The position numbers were made by a program, and so were the translations under genes. From Oceanirhabdus sp. W0125-5 (GTDB taxonomy: Bacteria > Bacillota > Clostridia > Clostridiales > Clostridiaceae), in the NCBI RefSeq assembly GCF_027938815.1, contig NZ_CP115913.1, positions 840,001 to 904,000 on the forward strand: a stretch of 64,000 nucleotides of DNA, given 5' to 3'. Shown here piece by piece: positions 19,230-28,768 of the stretch (its first letter is position 1; each line of letters starts with the position of its first letter). The notes beneath the pieces are model-generated. The model saw nothing but the letters and a program-made list of their open reading frames with translations. It did no database searches and was not told where the DNA came from.

Positions 19230-19727
19230 GTGTTAAAAATTGGTGATAGAATTTTTTTGGCAAATTATGGTGCTGGGATAGTTAAAGAAGTTGGAGTAAT
19301 TGATGACATCTCGGAGAAAGAAGAATACGTTAAGATTTTCCTTGTATTTGATAAGATGAGCATTTTTTTACCCAAGAAAAAATTAAATACATGTAGGTAT
19401 AGGAAGATATGTTCAAAAGAAGATATGAAAAAAAATATTGAAATAATCTATACTGAACCAGAAGATATCGAAAAAAATTGGAATGCACGATATAGAAAAA
19501 ATAGAGAAAAGCTACAAGGATTAAATATAAATGCAATATGTTGTGCTCTTAGAGATTTATATTTTTTGAAGCTTAATTTAATGTTACCACAAGGAGAGGA
19601 AAAGATTCTTGAGAGGGCAGAAGGATTAGTAGTAAGTGAACTTTCTATGGTAATGAATCTAAAATATAATGAAGCCTTAGAGAAATTAAGAAATGAAAAT
19701 ATACTTAAAGAAATGAATAATTTATAA
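19230..19727 (+). CDS. CarD/CdnL-family transcription regulator
   Basis: 165 residues. The N-terminus (LKIGDRIFLANYGAGIVKEV) is the RNA-polymerase-interacting domain shared by CarD, CdnL and TRCF; a helical C-terminus like that of CarD follows (about 85-165). CarD-type proteins bind the RNA polymerase beta subunit and stabilise open promoter complexes, especially at rRNA promoters. I start at GTG 19230, since AGGGGG lies 6 nt before it; an ATG at 19200 has no ribosome-binding site. A promoter candidate TTGTAC / TATAAT has a long 19-nt spacer at 19164-19194. The sequence is divergent for the family, so the exact subfamily is open. Confidence 0.8.
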   Translation: MLKIGDRIFLANYGAGIVKEVGVIDDISEKEEYVKIFLVFDKMSIFLPKKKLNTCRYRKICSKEDMKKNIEIIYTEPEDIEKNWNARYRKNREKLQGLNINAICCALRDLYFLKLNLMLPQGEEKILERAEGLVVSELSMVMNLKYNEALEKLRNENILKEMNNL

Positions 19728-19812
19728 AATATTAATGGTATTATTGAAAAAAGAACACTTATGATATATAGTAATTTATAAGTAATATGAGAAAGAATAA
19801 GGAGGTGAACAA

Positions 19813-20928
19813 ATGCTAAAAAAGATACTAAGGTCAATTATTGTTGCTTCAGGATTAATATTAGGGTATATGATTGGAATGGGTCTCATTAAAGATGAGA
19901 GCTTTTCATTTATAAATAATCTTACAAATAATAATACTGTTTATGAATTTGCTTTTACGATTTTTTTAAGTTTAATTACAGGAATCATATTTTTAATAGT
20001 TTCGCCTATAATAACATCTGCAATCATACAATTAATTGAATATATAGAAAAATCATTTCAAAAAATACCAATATCGGATGTTCTTTTTGGAACTACAGGA
20101 GCTATAATTGGGTTAGTAATAACAACCTTATTTTTTAGTGTAATTAAGTTTGAACATATACTTTGGACTACATTTATGGTTATTGCTAATATTGTTATGG
20201 CTGTTTTAGGAGCTGATATTCTTAGAAGAAAACGAGATGAAGTTGTAAGTTTTTTTGCATCAATAAAGAAAAGTAGTGTATCTTTTACAAAGGAGAAGAA
20301 AACTAAAATTGTTGGAGCGCCTAAAGTACTAGATACATCAGTGATTATTGATGGAAGGATATTAGATATTTGTCAAACTGGATTCATTGAAGGAAGCTTG
20401 ATTATTCCAAACTTCGTTCTAGAGGAATTGAGGCATATTGCTGATTCGGCGGATGACTTGAAAAGAAATAGAGGTAGAAGAGGGTTAGATATACTAAATA
20501 AAATTCAAAAAGAGCTTGATGTACCTGTAGAACTTTCGGAGAAGGATTTTCCAGATATAGCTGAAGTTGACAGTAAATTATTGAAATTAGCACAGGTATT
20601 AAAAGGTGTAGTTCTAACTAATGATTTCAATTTAAATAAGGTGGCTAAACTTCAAGGGGTTAAAGTGTTGAATATAAATGAGTTGGCTAATGCTGTTAAG
20701 CCGGTAGTCTTACCAGGGGAAGAAATGCAAATACAGATTGTTAAAGATGGTAAGGAAGCAGGGCAAGGTATAGCCTATTTAGACGATGGAACTATGATTG
20801 TTGTTGACGGTGGTAAAAGACAAATAGGGCATATATTGAAAGTAGTAGTGACATCTGTACTTCAAACTGCTGCAGGTAGAATGATATTTGCTAGAAAAAA
20901 AGAAACTATTGAAGGTAAAGGTGAGTAG
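19813..20928 (+). CDS. PIN-TRAM domain membrane protein (YacL-type)
   Basis: 371 residues. About four membrane segments occupy residues 1-140, including SLITGIIFLIVSPII and GAIIGLVITTLFFSV. A PIN nuclease domain (VLDTSVIIDGRILDI near 172; LTNDFNLNKVAKLQGV near 270) follows. A C-terminal TRAM RNA-binding domain (about 295-365) closes the protein. The acidic residues of the PIN site (Asp in LDTSVIIDGR, LTNDFN) are kept, so ribonuclease activity is plausible. It is a conserved Firmicutes neighbour of ispD and disA. AAGGAGGTG site before the ATG; it ends one base before ispD. Confidence 0.9.
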   Translation: MLKKILRSIIVASGLILGYMIGMGLIKDESFSFINNLTNNNTVYEFAFTIFLSLITGIIFLIVSPIITSAIIQLIEYIEKSFQKIPISDVLFGTTGAIIGLVITTLFFSVIKFEHILWTTFMVIANIVMAVLGADILRRKRDEVVSFFASIKKSSVSFTKEKKTKIVGAPKVLDTSVIIDGRILDICQTGFIEGSLIIPNFVLEELRHIADSADDLKRNRGRRGLDILNKIQKELDVPVELSEKDFPDIAEVDSKLLKLAQVLKGVVLTNDFNLNKVAKLQGVKVLNINELANAVKPVVLPGEEMQIQIVKDGKEAGQGIAYLDDGTMIVVDGGKRQIGHILKVVVTSVLQTAAGRMIFARKKETIEGKGE

Positions 20929-20929
20929 T

Positions 20930-21622
20930 ATGAAGGTTGGAGCAATTGTTCTTGCCGCGGGTAAAGGAAGTAGAATGAAGGCAGGGATAAATAAGCAGTT
21001 TTTAGAGATTCAAGAAAAACCAATATTGTATTATTCACTAAATGTGTTTGAAAGAAATAGCAATATAGATTTTATAGTTGTGGTTTGTTCTCCAGAGGAA
21101 AAATTAATTATTAAAGACTGTATAATTGATAAGTATGGTTTTAAAAAAGTAAAAATGCTTGTAGCTGGAGGAAAAGAAAGAAAAGACTCAGTATTTAATG
21201 GCCTTAAGGTTATGGAAGGTGTAGATGTGGTCTTAATTCATGATGGTGCTAGGCCTTTTATTAATAATAGAATTATTGATGAGGGAATTGAGCATACTTT
21301 AAAATTTAATTGTTGTGCCTGCGGTGTTATGCCTGTGGATACTATAAAGGTAGTAGATGGAGAAAGACTTTCAAAATATACGCCTAAACGCAGTGATTTG
21401 ATAGCAGTACAGACACCACAATGTTTTAAGTATGACTTGATAAGGGAATGTCATGAAAAAGTAAATAGTCAAGGCATAGAAGTTACAGATGATACTTCTG
21501 TTGTTGAATACTTTGGGAATAAAGTTTATTTGTATGAAGGAAGCTATAATAATATCAAAATAACTACTCCTAAAGACATGATCATGGCCAAAGAAATTTA
21601 TAAAAATCTATTTACAAAATAA
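20930..21622 (+). CDS. ispD: IspD, 2-C-methyl-D-erythritol 4-phosphate cytidylyltransferase
   Basis: 230 residues. It joins MEP and CTP to CDP-ME in the non-mevalonate isoprenoid pathway. The N-terminal nucleotide-binding motif VLAAGKGSRMKAGINKQF is at 7-24. Other motifs are VLIHDGARPF near 102-111 and the C-terminal TDDTSVVEYFG. I start at ATG 20930, directly after the yacL-type stop, with the AAGGTGAG site within that gene's end; an in-frame extension to 20888 overlaps the previous gene and lacks support. The frequent partner ispF is not adjacent. Confidence 0.95.
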   Translation: MKVGAIVLAAGKGSRMKAGINKQFLEIQEKPILYYSLNVFERNSNIDFIVVVCSPEEKLIIKDCIIDKYGFKKVKMLVAGGKERKDSVFNGLKVMEGVDVVLIHDGARPFINNRIIDEGIEHTLKFNCCACGVMPVDTIKVVDGERLSKYTPKRSDLIAVQTPQCFKYDLIRECHEKVNSQGIEVTDDTSVVEYFGNKVYLYEGSYNNIKITTPKDMIMAKEIYKNLFTK

Positions 21623-21654
21623 ATAAATATTGTATAATTAACTTACTGAAAATT

Positions 21655-21852
21655 AAATAATGATATAGGTAATGATGAAGAATAGTAAAGATAACATACA
21701 GAGAGAAAATTATTGCTGAGAGATTTTCAACTATCTTGAACCCGCTTTTGAACCATAGGTAAACCCTATCGGATTATCCGTTATTTAAATTAAGAACCAA
21801 TTTAGGTGGTACCGCGACTTCACTCGCCCTAATATACTAGGGCGAGTTTTAT
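21655..21852 (+). promoter_or_regulatory. T-box leader of proS (tRNA-Pro sensing riboswitch)
   Basis: The T-box core AGGTGGTACCGCG (21804-21816) pairs with uncharged tRNA CCA ends in this family. A CCC triplet at 21741-21743 after TTGAA is the likely specifier codon (Pro). The terminator stem ACTCGCCCTA (21822-21831) / TAGGGCGAGT (21838-21847) is followed by T residues. Low prolyl-tRNA charging should stabilise the antiterminator and switch on proS. The 5' boundary is estimated. Confidence 0.93.
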
Positions 21853-21888
21853 TTATTTATAAAAAAGGAATATGGGAGGTATTATTTT

Positions 21889-23604
21889 ATGAAAATGTCA
21901 AAAATGATTATACCAACTTTGAGAGAGGTTCCTGCTGAAGCAGAAATACCTAGCCATAAGTTGATGTTAAGAGCCGGTTTGATAAGAAAACTTTCATCTG
22001 GAATATATAACTATATGCCATTTGGGTTAAGAACTATCAAAAAAATAGAAAATATTGTTAGAGAAGAGATATCAAACTTTGGAGGACAGGAAATTTTATG
22101 TTCAGCTCTTCTTCCATCTGAACTATGGAAAGAATCAGGAAGATGGGATGTTATGGGGAGTGAAATGTTCAGACTAAATGATAGGAATGAGAGAGAATTC
22201 TGTTTAGGACCTACGCATGAAGAAGTATTTACAGACCTAGTAAGAACAGAAATTAAATCATATAAGCAATTACCATTGAATTTATTCCAAATTCAAACGA
22301 AGTACAGAGATGAAAGAAGACCAAGATTTGGATTAATGAGATGTAAAGAATTTATTATGAAAGATGCATACTCATTTGATATTGATGAAGATGGATTAAA
22401 TAAATCATACGAGGATATGTACCAAGCATATAAGAACATATTTGAAAGATGCTCATTAGATTGCAGTCCAGTTGAGGCTGATTCAGGTGCTATGGGTGGT
22501 TCAGGGTCAGCTGAGTTCATGGTTAAATCTGAAGTTGGAGAAGATGAAGTTGTATTCTGTAAGAGTTGTGGTTATGCTGCTAACGTTGAGAAAGCACCAA
22601 CTGTTGCTGAGATTTTAGATAAAGAAGAAATGAAAGAGTTAGAAGAAATTGAGACTCCAGATGTTAAGACAATAGATGATCTAGAGAAATTCTTTAATAC
22701 TTCTGCCAAGAAATTCGGTAAAACTTTGATATATTATGCTGATGGTAAAAGTGTGGCAGTGGTTATAAGAGGTGATAGAGAGGCTAATGAGGTTAAAATT
22801 AAAAATGCGCTAGGTGGACCGGTTGAGTTTGAGTTAGCACCTCCTCACATAATTAAAGAAGTTACTGGAGCTGAAGTTGGGTTTGCTGGACCTATAGGAA
22901 TTAAGACAGATGTATTATTAGTTGACTTGGAAATCGTAGAATTAAGCAATTTTATTACTGGGGCTAATAAAACAGGATATCACACTGCTAATGCTAATTA
23001 TGGCAGAGATTTTGAAGGTGTAGTAGGCGACTTTAGAAAAATTGAGAATGGTGAGCAATGTCCAAAATGCGGAGAAGAAATTGAAATCGCTAGAGGGGTA
23101 GAAGTAGGACATATTTTCAAGCTTGGAACTAAATATTCTGAGTCAATGGGAGCTAATTATATTGATAAAGAAGGTAAAGAAAAGCCGATTTTAATGGGAT
23201 GTTATGGGATTGGAATTGGAAGAACTATGGCTGCAATAATTGAACAGCATCATGATGAAGAAGGAATAAAGTGGCCGCTTGCAGTAGCTCCATATGAAGT
23301 TGTAGTTGTTCCTGTAAATATTAAAAAAGAAGACCATATGAAAGCTTCTGAAGAAATTTACAATAAGTTAAAAGAAATGGGAGTAGAAGTACTTCTAGAT
23401 GATAGAAATGAGCGCGCAGGTGTTAAGTTTAAAGACTCAGAAATAATAGGAATCCCAATGAGAATAACTGTTGGAAAAAATATTACTGAGGGTATGGTAG
23501 AATTTAAATTAAGAAATGAAGCAGAAAAAGAATTAATTTCTGTAGAAGATGTGTATGATAAGGTTAGAGAAGAATATAGAAAAGCAAATCTATTTATAAA
23601 ATAA
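21889..23604 (+). CDS. proS: Prolyl-tRNA synthetase
   Basis: 571 residues, the bacterial-type (class II) ProRS length. Motif 1/2 regions (about 60-160) include [19 protein letters not shown] near 137-155. The central insertion (about 225-400) is the YbaK-like editing domain. Motif 3 appears as [13 protein letters not shown] near 440, and the anticodon-binding domain is at the C-terminus ([15 protein letters not shown] and [13 protein letters not shown]). It charges tRNA-Pro with proline in the cytosol. It is controlled by the T-box immediately upstream and starts at ATG after GGGAGG. Next gene cysS follows after 33 nt. Confidence 0.97.
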   Translation: MKMSKMIIPTLREVPAEAEIPSHKLMLRAGLIRKLSSGIYNYMPFGLRTIKKIENIVREEISNFGGQEILCSALLPSELWKESGRWDVMGSEMFRLNDRNEREFCLGPTHEEVFTDLVRTEIKSYKQLPLNLFQIQTKYRDERRPRFGLMRCKEFIMKDAYSFDIDEDGLNKSYEDMYQAYKNIFERCSLDCSPVEADSGAMGGSGSAEFMVKSEVGEDEVVFCKSCGYAANVEKAPTVAEILDKEEMKELEEIETPDVKTIDDLEKFFNTSAKKFGKTLIYYADGKSVAVVIRGDREANEVKIKNALGGPVEFELAPPHIIKEVTGAEVGFAGPIGIKTDVLLVDLEIVELSNFITGANKTGYHTANANYGRDFEGVVGDFRKIENGEQCPKCGEEIEIARGVEVGHIFKLGTKYSESMGANYIDKEGKEKPILMGCYGIGIGRTMAAIIEQHHDEEGIKWPLAVAPYEVVVVPVNIKKEDHMKASEEIYNKLKEMGVEVLLDDRNERAGVKFKDSEIIGIPMRITVGKNITEGMVEFKLRNEAEKELISVEDVYDKVREEYRKANLFIK

Positions 23605-23637
23605 AGTATAATTACTATATGAAAAGGAGGGAAAACA

Positions 23638-25035
23638 ATGAGAATTTATAATAGCATAACGAAGCAAAAAGAAAAGTTTATTACTATTGAACCAAATAAA
23701 GTAAAGATGTATGTATGTGGACCAACAGTATATAATTTTTTCCACATAGGTAATGCTAGGACTTTTATAGTATTTGATACAATAAGAAAATACTTAGAAT
23801 ATAGAGGATATGAAGTTAATTTTGTACAGAACTTTACTGATATTGATGATAAGATGATAAGAAAAGCAAATGAAGAAGGTACAACGGTTAAAGAACTTGG
23901 AGATAGATATATAAATGAGTATTATAAGGATGCAGATGCTCTAAAAATTGATAGGGCTTCAGTTAATCCTAGAGCAACTGAATACATGGAGAAAATAGTT
24001 GAGTTTGTTAAAGACTTAGTTGATAAAGGTTTTGCGTATGAGGTTGATGGGGATGTATATTTTAGTACAAAGAGTTTTGAGGATTACGGAAAGTTATCTG
24101 GTCAAAATTTAGAAGATTTACAAGCTGGCGCAAGAATAAAAGTAGACGAGAGAAAAAAAGATCCTATGGATTTTGCTATTTGGAAAGCTGCTAAACCAGA
24201 TGAACCAGCATGGGAATCACCATGGGGATTAGGAAGACCAGGGTGGCATATAGAGTGTTCTTGTATGGCTCAAGATATCTTGGGAGATACTATTGACATT
24301 CATGGAGGCGGAATGGATTTAGCATTCCCGCATCATGAAAATGAAATTGCACAAAGTGAATCAAAAACAGGAGCTAAGTTCGTTAATTACTGGATGCATT
24401 CTGCTTATTTAAATGTTGATAATAAGAAAATGTCTAAATCTCTTAATAATTTTATAACGGCAAGAGAGGCTTTGAAAAAATATGATGCTGAGGTTATAAG
24501 ATATTTTATGCTTCAAGCACACTATAGAAATCAACTGAATTTTACTGTTGAATTACTTGAGAGTGCTAAGTCTTCTCTAGATAGATTGTATAATGCAGTT
24601 AACCATTTAGAAAACTTATTTGATAAAGTTGAAAGAGAATTATTAAATGAAGAAGATGAGAAGTTTATAAAAATCCTTGAGGAACATAAAAGTAAGTACA
24701 TTGAAAAGATGGATGATGATTTCAATACTGCTGATGCTATTTCAGTACTCTTTGATTTAGTAAAAGATATAAATATAAATATAAATGTTAATTCATCTAA
24801 AGCTCTAATACAAAGTTCACTTAATTTATTAAGAGAATTAGGAAAACCTTTAGGAATACTTCAAAATACTACAAAAGGTTCTTTAGAAGATGAGATAGAA
24901 GAATTGATACAAGAGAGACAAAAGGCTAGAAAAGAAAAAAATTGGGCATTAGCTGATAAAATAAGAGATGATTTAAAAGAAAGAGGGATTGTTCTAGAGG
25001 ACACTCCTGAAGGTATTAGATGGAAGAAAATTTAG
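23638..25035 (+). CDS. cysS: Cysteinyl-tRNA synthetase
   Basis: 465 residues, a class I synthetase. The HIGH-type motif [10 protein letters not shown] is near 36-45 and the KMSKS motif in [11 protein letters not shown] near 265. Zinc ligands are the Cys28 region (YVCGPTVYN), Cys near 209 (HIECSCMA) and the His in [10 protein letters not shown]. The C-terminal helical domain ends in [23 protein letters not shown], typical of CysRS. It charges tRNA-Cys. AAAAGGAGG site before the ATG. Followed by a terminator. Confidence 0.97.
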   Translation: MRIYNSITKQKEKFITIEPNKVKMYVCGPTVYNFFHIGNARTFIVFDTIRKYLEYRGYEVNFVQNFTDIDDKMIRKANEEGTTVKELGDRYINEYYKDADALKIDRASVNPRATEYMEKIVEFVKDLVDKGFAYEVDGDVYFSTKSFEDYGKLSGQNLEDLQAGARIKVDERKKDPMDFAIWKAAKPDEPAWESPWGLGRPGWHIECSCMAQDILGDTIDIHGGGMDLAFPHHENEIAQSESKTGAKFVNYWMHSAYLNVDNKKMSKSLNNFITAREALKKYDAEVIRYFMLQAHYRNQLNFTVELLESAKSSLDRLYNAVNHLENLFDKVERELLNEEDEKFIKILEEHKSKYIEKMDDDFNTADAISVLFDLVKDINININVNSSKALIQSSLNLLRELGKPLGILQNTTKGSLEDEIEELIQERQKARKEKNWALADKIRDDLKERGIVLEDTPEGIRWKKI

Positions 25036-25057
25036 AAAAAAATTATAAAAAGATTAT

Positions 25058-25093
25058 AAAAAGGATACTGACTTACAGTTGGTGTCCTTTTTT
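25058..25093 (+). terminator. Terminator after cysS
   Basis: Stem AAAAAGGATAC / GTGTCCTTTTT with one G-T wobble, 13-nt loop, and a terminal T run, 20 nt after the stop codon. The remaining 160 bp before mrnC is AT-rich, with no clear consensus promoter. Confidence 0.8.
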
Positions 25094-25253
25094 GTTGCAA
25101 AAAACTTCTTAAGGTATTAAAATTAAATGAATATTGAGTAATGTTGTTTTTTAATGAATGAATATGTTTTATACTATAGATAGGCAAATATATTTAGATA
25201 CGTATAAGATTACAAACTAATTTTTAATATAAAAACATTGAAAGGATTTTTGT

Positions 25254-25667
25254 ATGAACTTTGAATTTTTAGGAGATAACTTTAAAGAAGTAGAAGCAAA
25301 ACAAATGAATTCTTTAACATTGGCTTTTATTGGCGACAGTGTTTTTGAAATAATAGTTAGAAGCCGTATTATAAAGGGAAATATGAATATGAAAGTAAAA
25401 GACGCTCATAAGAAAGTTATAGATTACGTAAAAGCTACTTCCCAATGTAAGCTTATGAAGAAGATTGAAGATAAGTTAAATGATGATGAAATGGGTGTTT
25501 ACAAGAGAGGGAGAAATTGTAAAAGTATTTCTGCACCTAAAAGTGCTAATATAACAGAGTATAGAGTAGCAACGGGTTTTGAAGCGCTTATCGGATATTT
25601 GTATCTTGTTGGTAAAAATGAAAGAATTGGCGAGTTAATGAAATATGTTTTTGAGGGGGAAATATAA
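25254..25667 (+). CDS. mrnC: Mini-ribonuclease III
   Basis: 137 residues. This is an RNase III catalytic domain without the double-stranded RNA-binding domain. The signature [16 protein letters not shown] (22-37) carries the catalytic Asp, and [12 protein letters not shown] near 106 carries the second acidic residue. In Bacillus Mini-III trims the ends of 23S rRNA precursor. The gene is conventionally located between cysS and thyX or rlmB in Firmicutes, as here. The ATG is preceded by AAAGGA; the stop overlaps the thyX start (TAATG). Confidence 0.93.
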   Translation: MNFEFLGDNFKEVEAKQMNSLTLAFIGDSVFEIIVRSRIIKGNMNMKVKDAHKKVIDYVKATSQCKLMKKIEDKLNDDEMGVYKRGRNCKSISAPKSANITEYRVATGFEALIGYLYLVGKNERIGELMKYVFEGEI

Positions 25668-26401
25668 TGGGAATGAATGTGAAATTAATTGCTTATACTC
25701 CAGAGGCAGAAAAACTGATAGCATCAGCTGCTAAGTTATGCTACAGTAGGGGTGGTATTGAAGAAATTGAAAAAAATCTTACTCAAGACAAGGTGGAAAA
25801 ATTTGTTGATATGCTTCAGTCGTATGGTCATGAATCGCCAATTGAGCATGTATCTTTTACATTTGCTGTAGAAGGTGTATCAAGAAGTTTAACACATCAA
25901 TTAGTGAGACATAGAATAGCTTCTTATTCGCAACAAAGTCAAAGATATGTTAAATTAGAAGGGTTTGAGTATGTAGTCCCACCAGCTATAGCAAGTGATG
26001 AGAATCTATTAAAGGATTATAATGAGGCGATGGATAATATAAATAAATCCTATAGTTATTTAGCTGATAAGTTAAAGGAAAAATACATACAAGAAGGGTT
26101 AGATGAAAGAAATAGTGAAAAGAAGGCTATTGAAGATGCTAGATATGTATTTCCAAATGCATGTGAAACTAAGATTGTTTTCACAATGAATGCAAGGACA
26201 TTAATGAACTTTTTTAGGCATAGATGTTGTCAAAGAGCTCAATGGGAAATAAGATTAATGGCAGATAAAATGCTTGAATTAGTAAAGGATGTAGCACCAG
26301 CTATTTTTAAATATGCAGGACCAAGTTGCGTGAAAAGTCCGTGTCCAGAGGGAAGAATGACTTGTGGTAAAATTGATGAAATGAGAAAAAGATATCTTTA
26401 A
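25667..26401 (+). CDS. thyX: Flavin-dependent thymidylate synthase ThyX
   Basis: 244 residues. The ThyX signature [14 protein letters not shown] is near 80-93 (RHRxxSxxxxSxR). FAD- and dUMP-binding residues are in [12 protein letters not shown] and [22 protein letters not shown]. It methylates dUMP to dTMP using methylene-tetrahydrofolate and reduced FAD. Its start codon overlaps the mrnC stop by one base, so translation is coupled. A GAGGGGG site lies within the end of mrnC. Length is usual. Whether thyA is also present cannot be seen here. Confidence 0.96.
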   Translation: MGMNVKLIAYTPEAEKLIASAAKLCYSRGGIEEIEKNLTQDKVEKFVDMLQSYGHESPIEHVSFTFAVEGVSRSLTHQLVRHRIASYSQQSQRYVKLEGFEYVVPPAIASDENLLKDYNEAMDNINKSYSYLADKLKEKYIQEGLDERNSEKKAIEDARYVFPNACETKIVFTMNARTLMNFFRHRCCQRAQWEIRLMADKMLELVKDVAPAIFKYAGPSCVKSPCPEGRMTCGKIDEMRKRYL

Positions 26402-26416
26402 AAGAAGGTGAAAAAT

Positions 26417-27271
26417 ATGAAAAATAAAGATGAATTTAATAAAATAGAAGACTCAAACAAAAAGACAGACTTTAAAAGGAAAAAGAATTATAAGAAAAAA
26501 GAAGATTCAAACTCTAAGGAGGATTTAGGGAACATTATTGAAGGACGTAATGCAGTAGTTGAAGCCTTAAAAAAAGACAGAACAATTGAGAATATACTTA
26601 TAAACAGTTCTAGTGTAGGGCATTCTATGAATGTTATTTATGCGCTGGCTAAAGAAAAAAAGATTGTAATAAAAGAGGTGGACAAACAAAAGTTAAACTC
26701 TATAAGTGAAACAGGAAATCACCAAGGGGTAATAGCTATTGTTAACTCGTATGAATACTCTTCAGTAGAAGAAATATTAAACCATGCAGAAGAAAAAGGA
26801 GAAAAGCCTTTTATAATTATTCTGGACGAAATAGAAGACCCACATAATTTTGGTTCAATAATAAGAACAGCTGAAATTGTTGGAGTTCATGGGATAATCA
26901 TACCTAAAAGAAGGAATGTTGCTGTTACACCTACGGTGCATAGAACTTCAGTTGGTGCTGTAGAGCATATGAAAATTGCTAAAGTAACGAATATAAATGC
27001 AACTATAGATGAACTTAAAGAAAAGGGAATATGGATTTACGGAGCTGATATAAAAGGTGAGGCATATTGTCATGAAACTAATATGGATGGAGCAATAGCG
27101 TTAGTTATTGGTAGTGAAGGTAGGGGGATTTCAAGATTAACCTTAAAGAAATGTGATGTTTTGGTTAAGATTCCTATGGTAGGAAAAATAAATTCTCTGA
27201 ATGCATCTGTGGCAGGTGGAATTCTGATGTATGAAGTGTTGAGACAAAAACTTAACAGTGGTAAAAAGTGA
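26417..27271 (+). CDS. rlmB: RlmB-type 23S rRNA 2'-O-methyltransferase (SpoU family)
   Basis: 284 residues. A very basic, Lys-rich N-terminal extension (about 1-35) is followed by the small substrate-binding domain (about 38-115). The knotted SPOUT domain then shows DEIEDPHNFGSIIRTAEIVG, IGSEGRGIS and the trefoil-knot end IPMVGKINSLNASVAGGILMYE. It methylates a guanosine 2'-OH in 23S rRNA (Gm2251 in E. coli). I use the ATG at 26417, preceded by AGAAGGTGA; a GTG at 26408 lies within that site. It overlaps the NYN-domain gene start. Confidence 0.92.
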   Translation: MKNKDEFNKIEDSNKKTDFKRKKNYKKKEDSNSKEDLGNIIEGRNAVVEALKKDRTIENILINSSSVGHSMNVIYALAKEKKIVIKEVDKQKLNSISETGNHQGVIAIVNSYEYSSVEEILNHAEEKGEKPFIIILDEIEDPHNFGSIIRTAEIVGVHGIIIPKRRNVAVTPTVHRTSVGAVEHMKIAKVTNINATIDELKEKGIWIYGADIKGEAYCHETNMDGAIALVIGSEGRGISRLTLKKCDVLVKIPMVGKINSLNASVAGGILMYEVLRQKLNSGKK

Positions 27272-27777
27272 AAATAATATATGTTGATGGTTATAATTTA
27301 ATAAATAATTGGCCAGAACTTATAAATGAGAAAAAAGTTAGTTATGAAGCTGCTAGGCAGAAATTAATAGAGATTTTACAAAATTATGGAGCATTCATTG
27401 GTAGTAAAATTATCGTAGTATTTGATGCTCATAAAGTTAGAGGAAGCATACAGAAAAAAGAAAAATATGGTGAATTAATAGTGATTTTCACAAAAGAAGG
27501 AGAAACAGCAGATAGTTACATTGAAAGAAGTGTAAATGACTTAGGTAGGAGAGTTAATGTTACTGTTGTTACCGATGATAATCTGGAACAGCAAGTTGTG
27601 TTCCAAAGAGGAGCTGTAAGAAAAAGTTGTTTTGAGTTCTACACTGATGTAGTAAGAGGAATGTCAAACATTCAAAATAAGACAATAAAGGTAGCTTCAA
27701 AAGAAAGAAATTTATTATCAGAGTTTATGGACGACAGTGTTTTTGAAAAACTTGAAAAAATAAGAAGAAGTCATTGA
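27268..27777 (+). CDS. NYN-domain ribonuclease (YacP/Rae1-like)
   Basis: 169 residues, a PIN-like NYN domain. The N-terminal motif IIYVDGYNLINNWPEL (2-17) and the conserved acidic residues in IIVVFDAHKV, ADSYIERSVNDL and VTVVTDDNLEQ form the metal site. In Bacillus the homologue Rae1 enters the ribosome A site and cleaves mRNA during translation. It starts at a GTG that overlaps the rlmB stop (GTGA), indicating translational coupling. It is the standard neighbour between rlmB and sigH. Whether it is a true Rae1 needs functional data. Confidence 0.9.
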   Translation: MKIIYVDGYNLINNWPELINEKKVSYEAARQKLIEILQNYGAFIGSKIIVVFDAHKVRGSIQKKEKYGELIVIFTKEGETADSYIERSVNDLGRRVNVTVVTDDNLEQQVVFQRGAVRKSCFEFYTDVVRGMSNIQNKTIKVASKERNLLSEFMDDSVFEKLEKIRRSH

Positions 27778-27782
27778 TTTTC

Positions 27783-27812
27783 TTGACGATTGAAAAAAAA
27801 TTATTGTATAAT
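27783..27812 (+). promoter_or_regulatory. Promoter for sigH
   Basis: TTGACG (27783-27788), 18-nt spacer, perfect TATAAT (27807-27812), 44 nt before the sigH start. It is sigma-A type. Confidence 0.75.
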
Positions 27813-27855
27813 CTAAGTTAGAGTATTATGTTGAATTAAAGAGAGGGGTTAAGCT

Positions 27856-28515
27856 TTGGATAAGGGGTCTAAAAATAATCAAATGGCTCTTCGAGAATAC
27901 TATTTTCAACAGTATAAAAATATACTTGATGAAGAATTAGTATTAAAGGCAAAAGAAGGGGATAAAAAAGCAGAAGAATACTTAATTCAAAAATATCAAA
28001 GTTTTGTTAAATCTAAGGCGAAATCTTATTTTTTAATTGGTGCTGATAAAGAAGATATTTACCAAGAAGGAATGATAGGCTTATATAAAGCTATCAGAGA
28101 TTTTAAGCCAGATAAACTTTCGTCTTTTAAAGCCTTTGCGGAGTTATGTATAACAAGACAGATAATAACAGCCATTAAAACAGCTACTAGACAAAAGCAT
28201 ATACCACTTAACACCTATGTTTCTCTTAATAAACCAATTTATGATGAGGAGTCAGATAGAACACTTTTAGATATTTTATCAGGTGTTAAAGTGACTGATC
28301 CAGAAGAGTTGGTCATAAGTGCTGAGGAAGTGAGTCATATTGAACATGAAATAGGGGAGGTATTATCTGACCTAGAAATGGAAGTTCTTATGGCATATCT
28401 TGATGGAAAATCATATCAAGAAATTGCATGTGATTTAGACAGACATTCCAAGTCAATAGACAATGCTCTTCAGAGAGTTAAAAGAAAGCTTGAGAAATGT
28501 CTTGATAAAAGATGA
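27856..28515 (+). CDS. sigH: RNA polymerase sigma factor SigH (early sporulation / transition phase)
   Basis: 219 residues of the sigma-70 family. Region 2 is YQSFVKSKAKSYFLIGADKEDIYQEGMIGLYKAIRDF (about 46-82). The region after it, FAELCITRQIITAIKTATRQKH, forms the -10 recognition helix. Region 4 is LSDLEMEVLMAYLDGKSYQEIACDLDRHSKSIDNALQRVKRKLEK near 172-216. The SigH family drives spo0A and other stationary-phase genes, so the organism is likely a spore former. It starts at TTG after GAGAGGGG. It sits in the conserved rlmB-yacP-sigH order, with its own promoter. Confidence 0.95.
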   Translation: MDKGSKNNQMALREYYFQQYKNILDEELVLKAKEGDKKAEEYLIQKYQSFVKSKAKSYFLIGADKEDIYQEGMIGLYKAIRDFKPDKLSSFKAFAELCITRQIITAIKTATRQKHIPLNTYVSLNKPIYDEESDRTLLDILSGVKVTDPEELVISAEEVSHIEHEIGEVLSDLEMEVLMAYLDGKSYQEIACDLDRHSKSIDNALQRVKRKLEKCLDKR

Positions 28516-28523
28516 AATCCTTA

Positions 28524-28551
28524 TTGACAAATCTATGATTTATAGTAAAAT
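28524..28551 (+). promoter_or_regulatory. Promoter for tRNA-Thr / tuf1
   Basis: Perfect -35 TTGACA (28524-28529), 16-nt spacer, TAAAAT (28546-28551), about 60 nt before the tRNA-Thr gene. Confidence 0.7.
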
Positions 28552-28613
28552 TAATAATTAGTTTAAGGTATTATTTATTCACTTTCTCTTAAACGCATAG
28601 TTGAGTTCTAAAT

Positions 28614-28689
28614 GCCCATGTGGCTCAGTCGGTAGAGCGTCACCTTGGTAAGGTGGAGGTCGCCGGTTCAAGTCCGGTCGTGGGCTCCA
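28614..28689 (+). tRNA. tRNA-Thr (GGT)
   Basis: A 76-nt cloverleaf with encoded CCA. The acceptor pairs GCCCATG with CGTGGGC; the anticodon stem TCACC / GGTGG encloses loop TTGGTAA, anticodon GGT, reading ACC/ACU. The T arm is CCGGTTCAAGTCCGG. No terminator separates it from tuf copy 1, so tRNA and EF-Tu are probably in one transcript. This is reminiscent of thrT-tufB in E. coli. A (AT)n run at 28732-28746 lies between them. Confidence 0.96.
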
Positions 28690-28768
28690 GTATGGTTAAC
28701 TGGACTATGAGTTTGGGAAAGATGAATAGAAATATATATATATATACAATTTGAAGGAGGAGTAAAAA

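Noticed and set aside
25144..25175. Possible promoter before mrnC (TTGTTT ... TATACT)
   Set aside because: Spacer would be about 20 nt and the -35 is poor; left out of the feature list.
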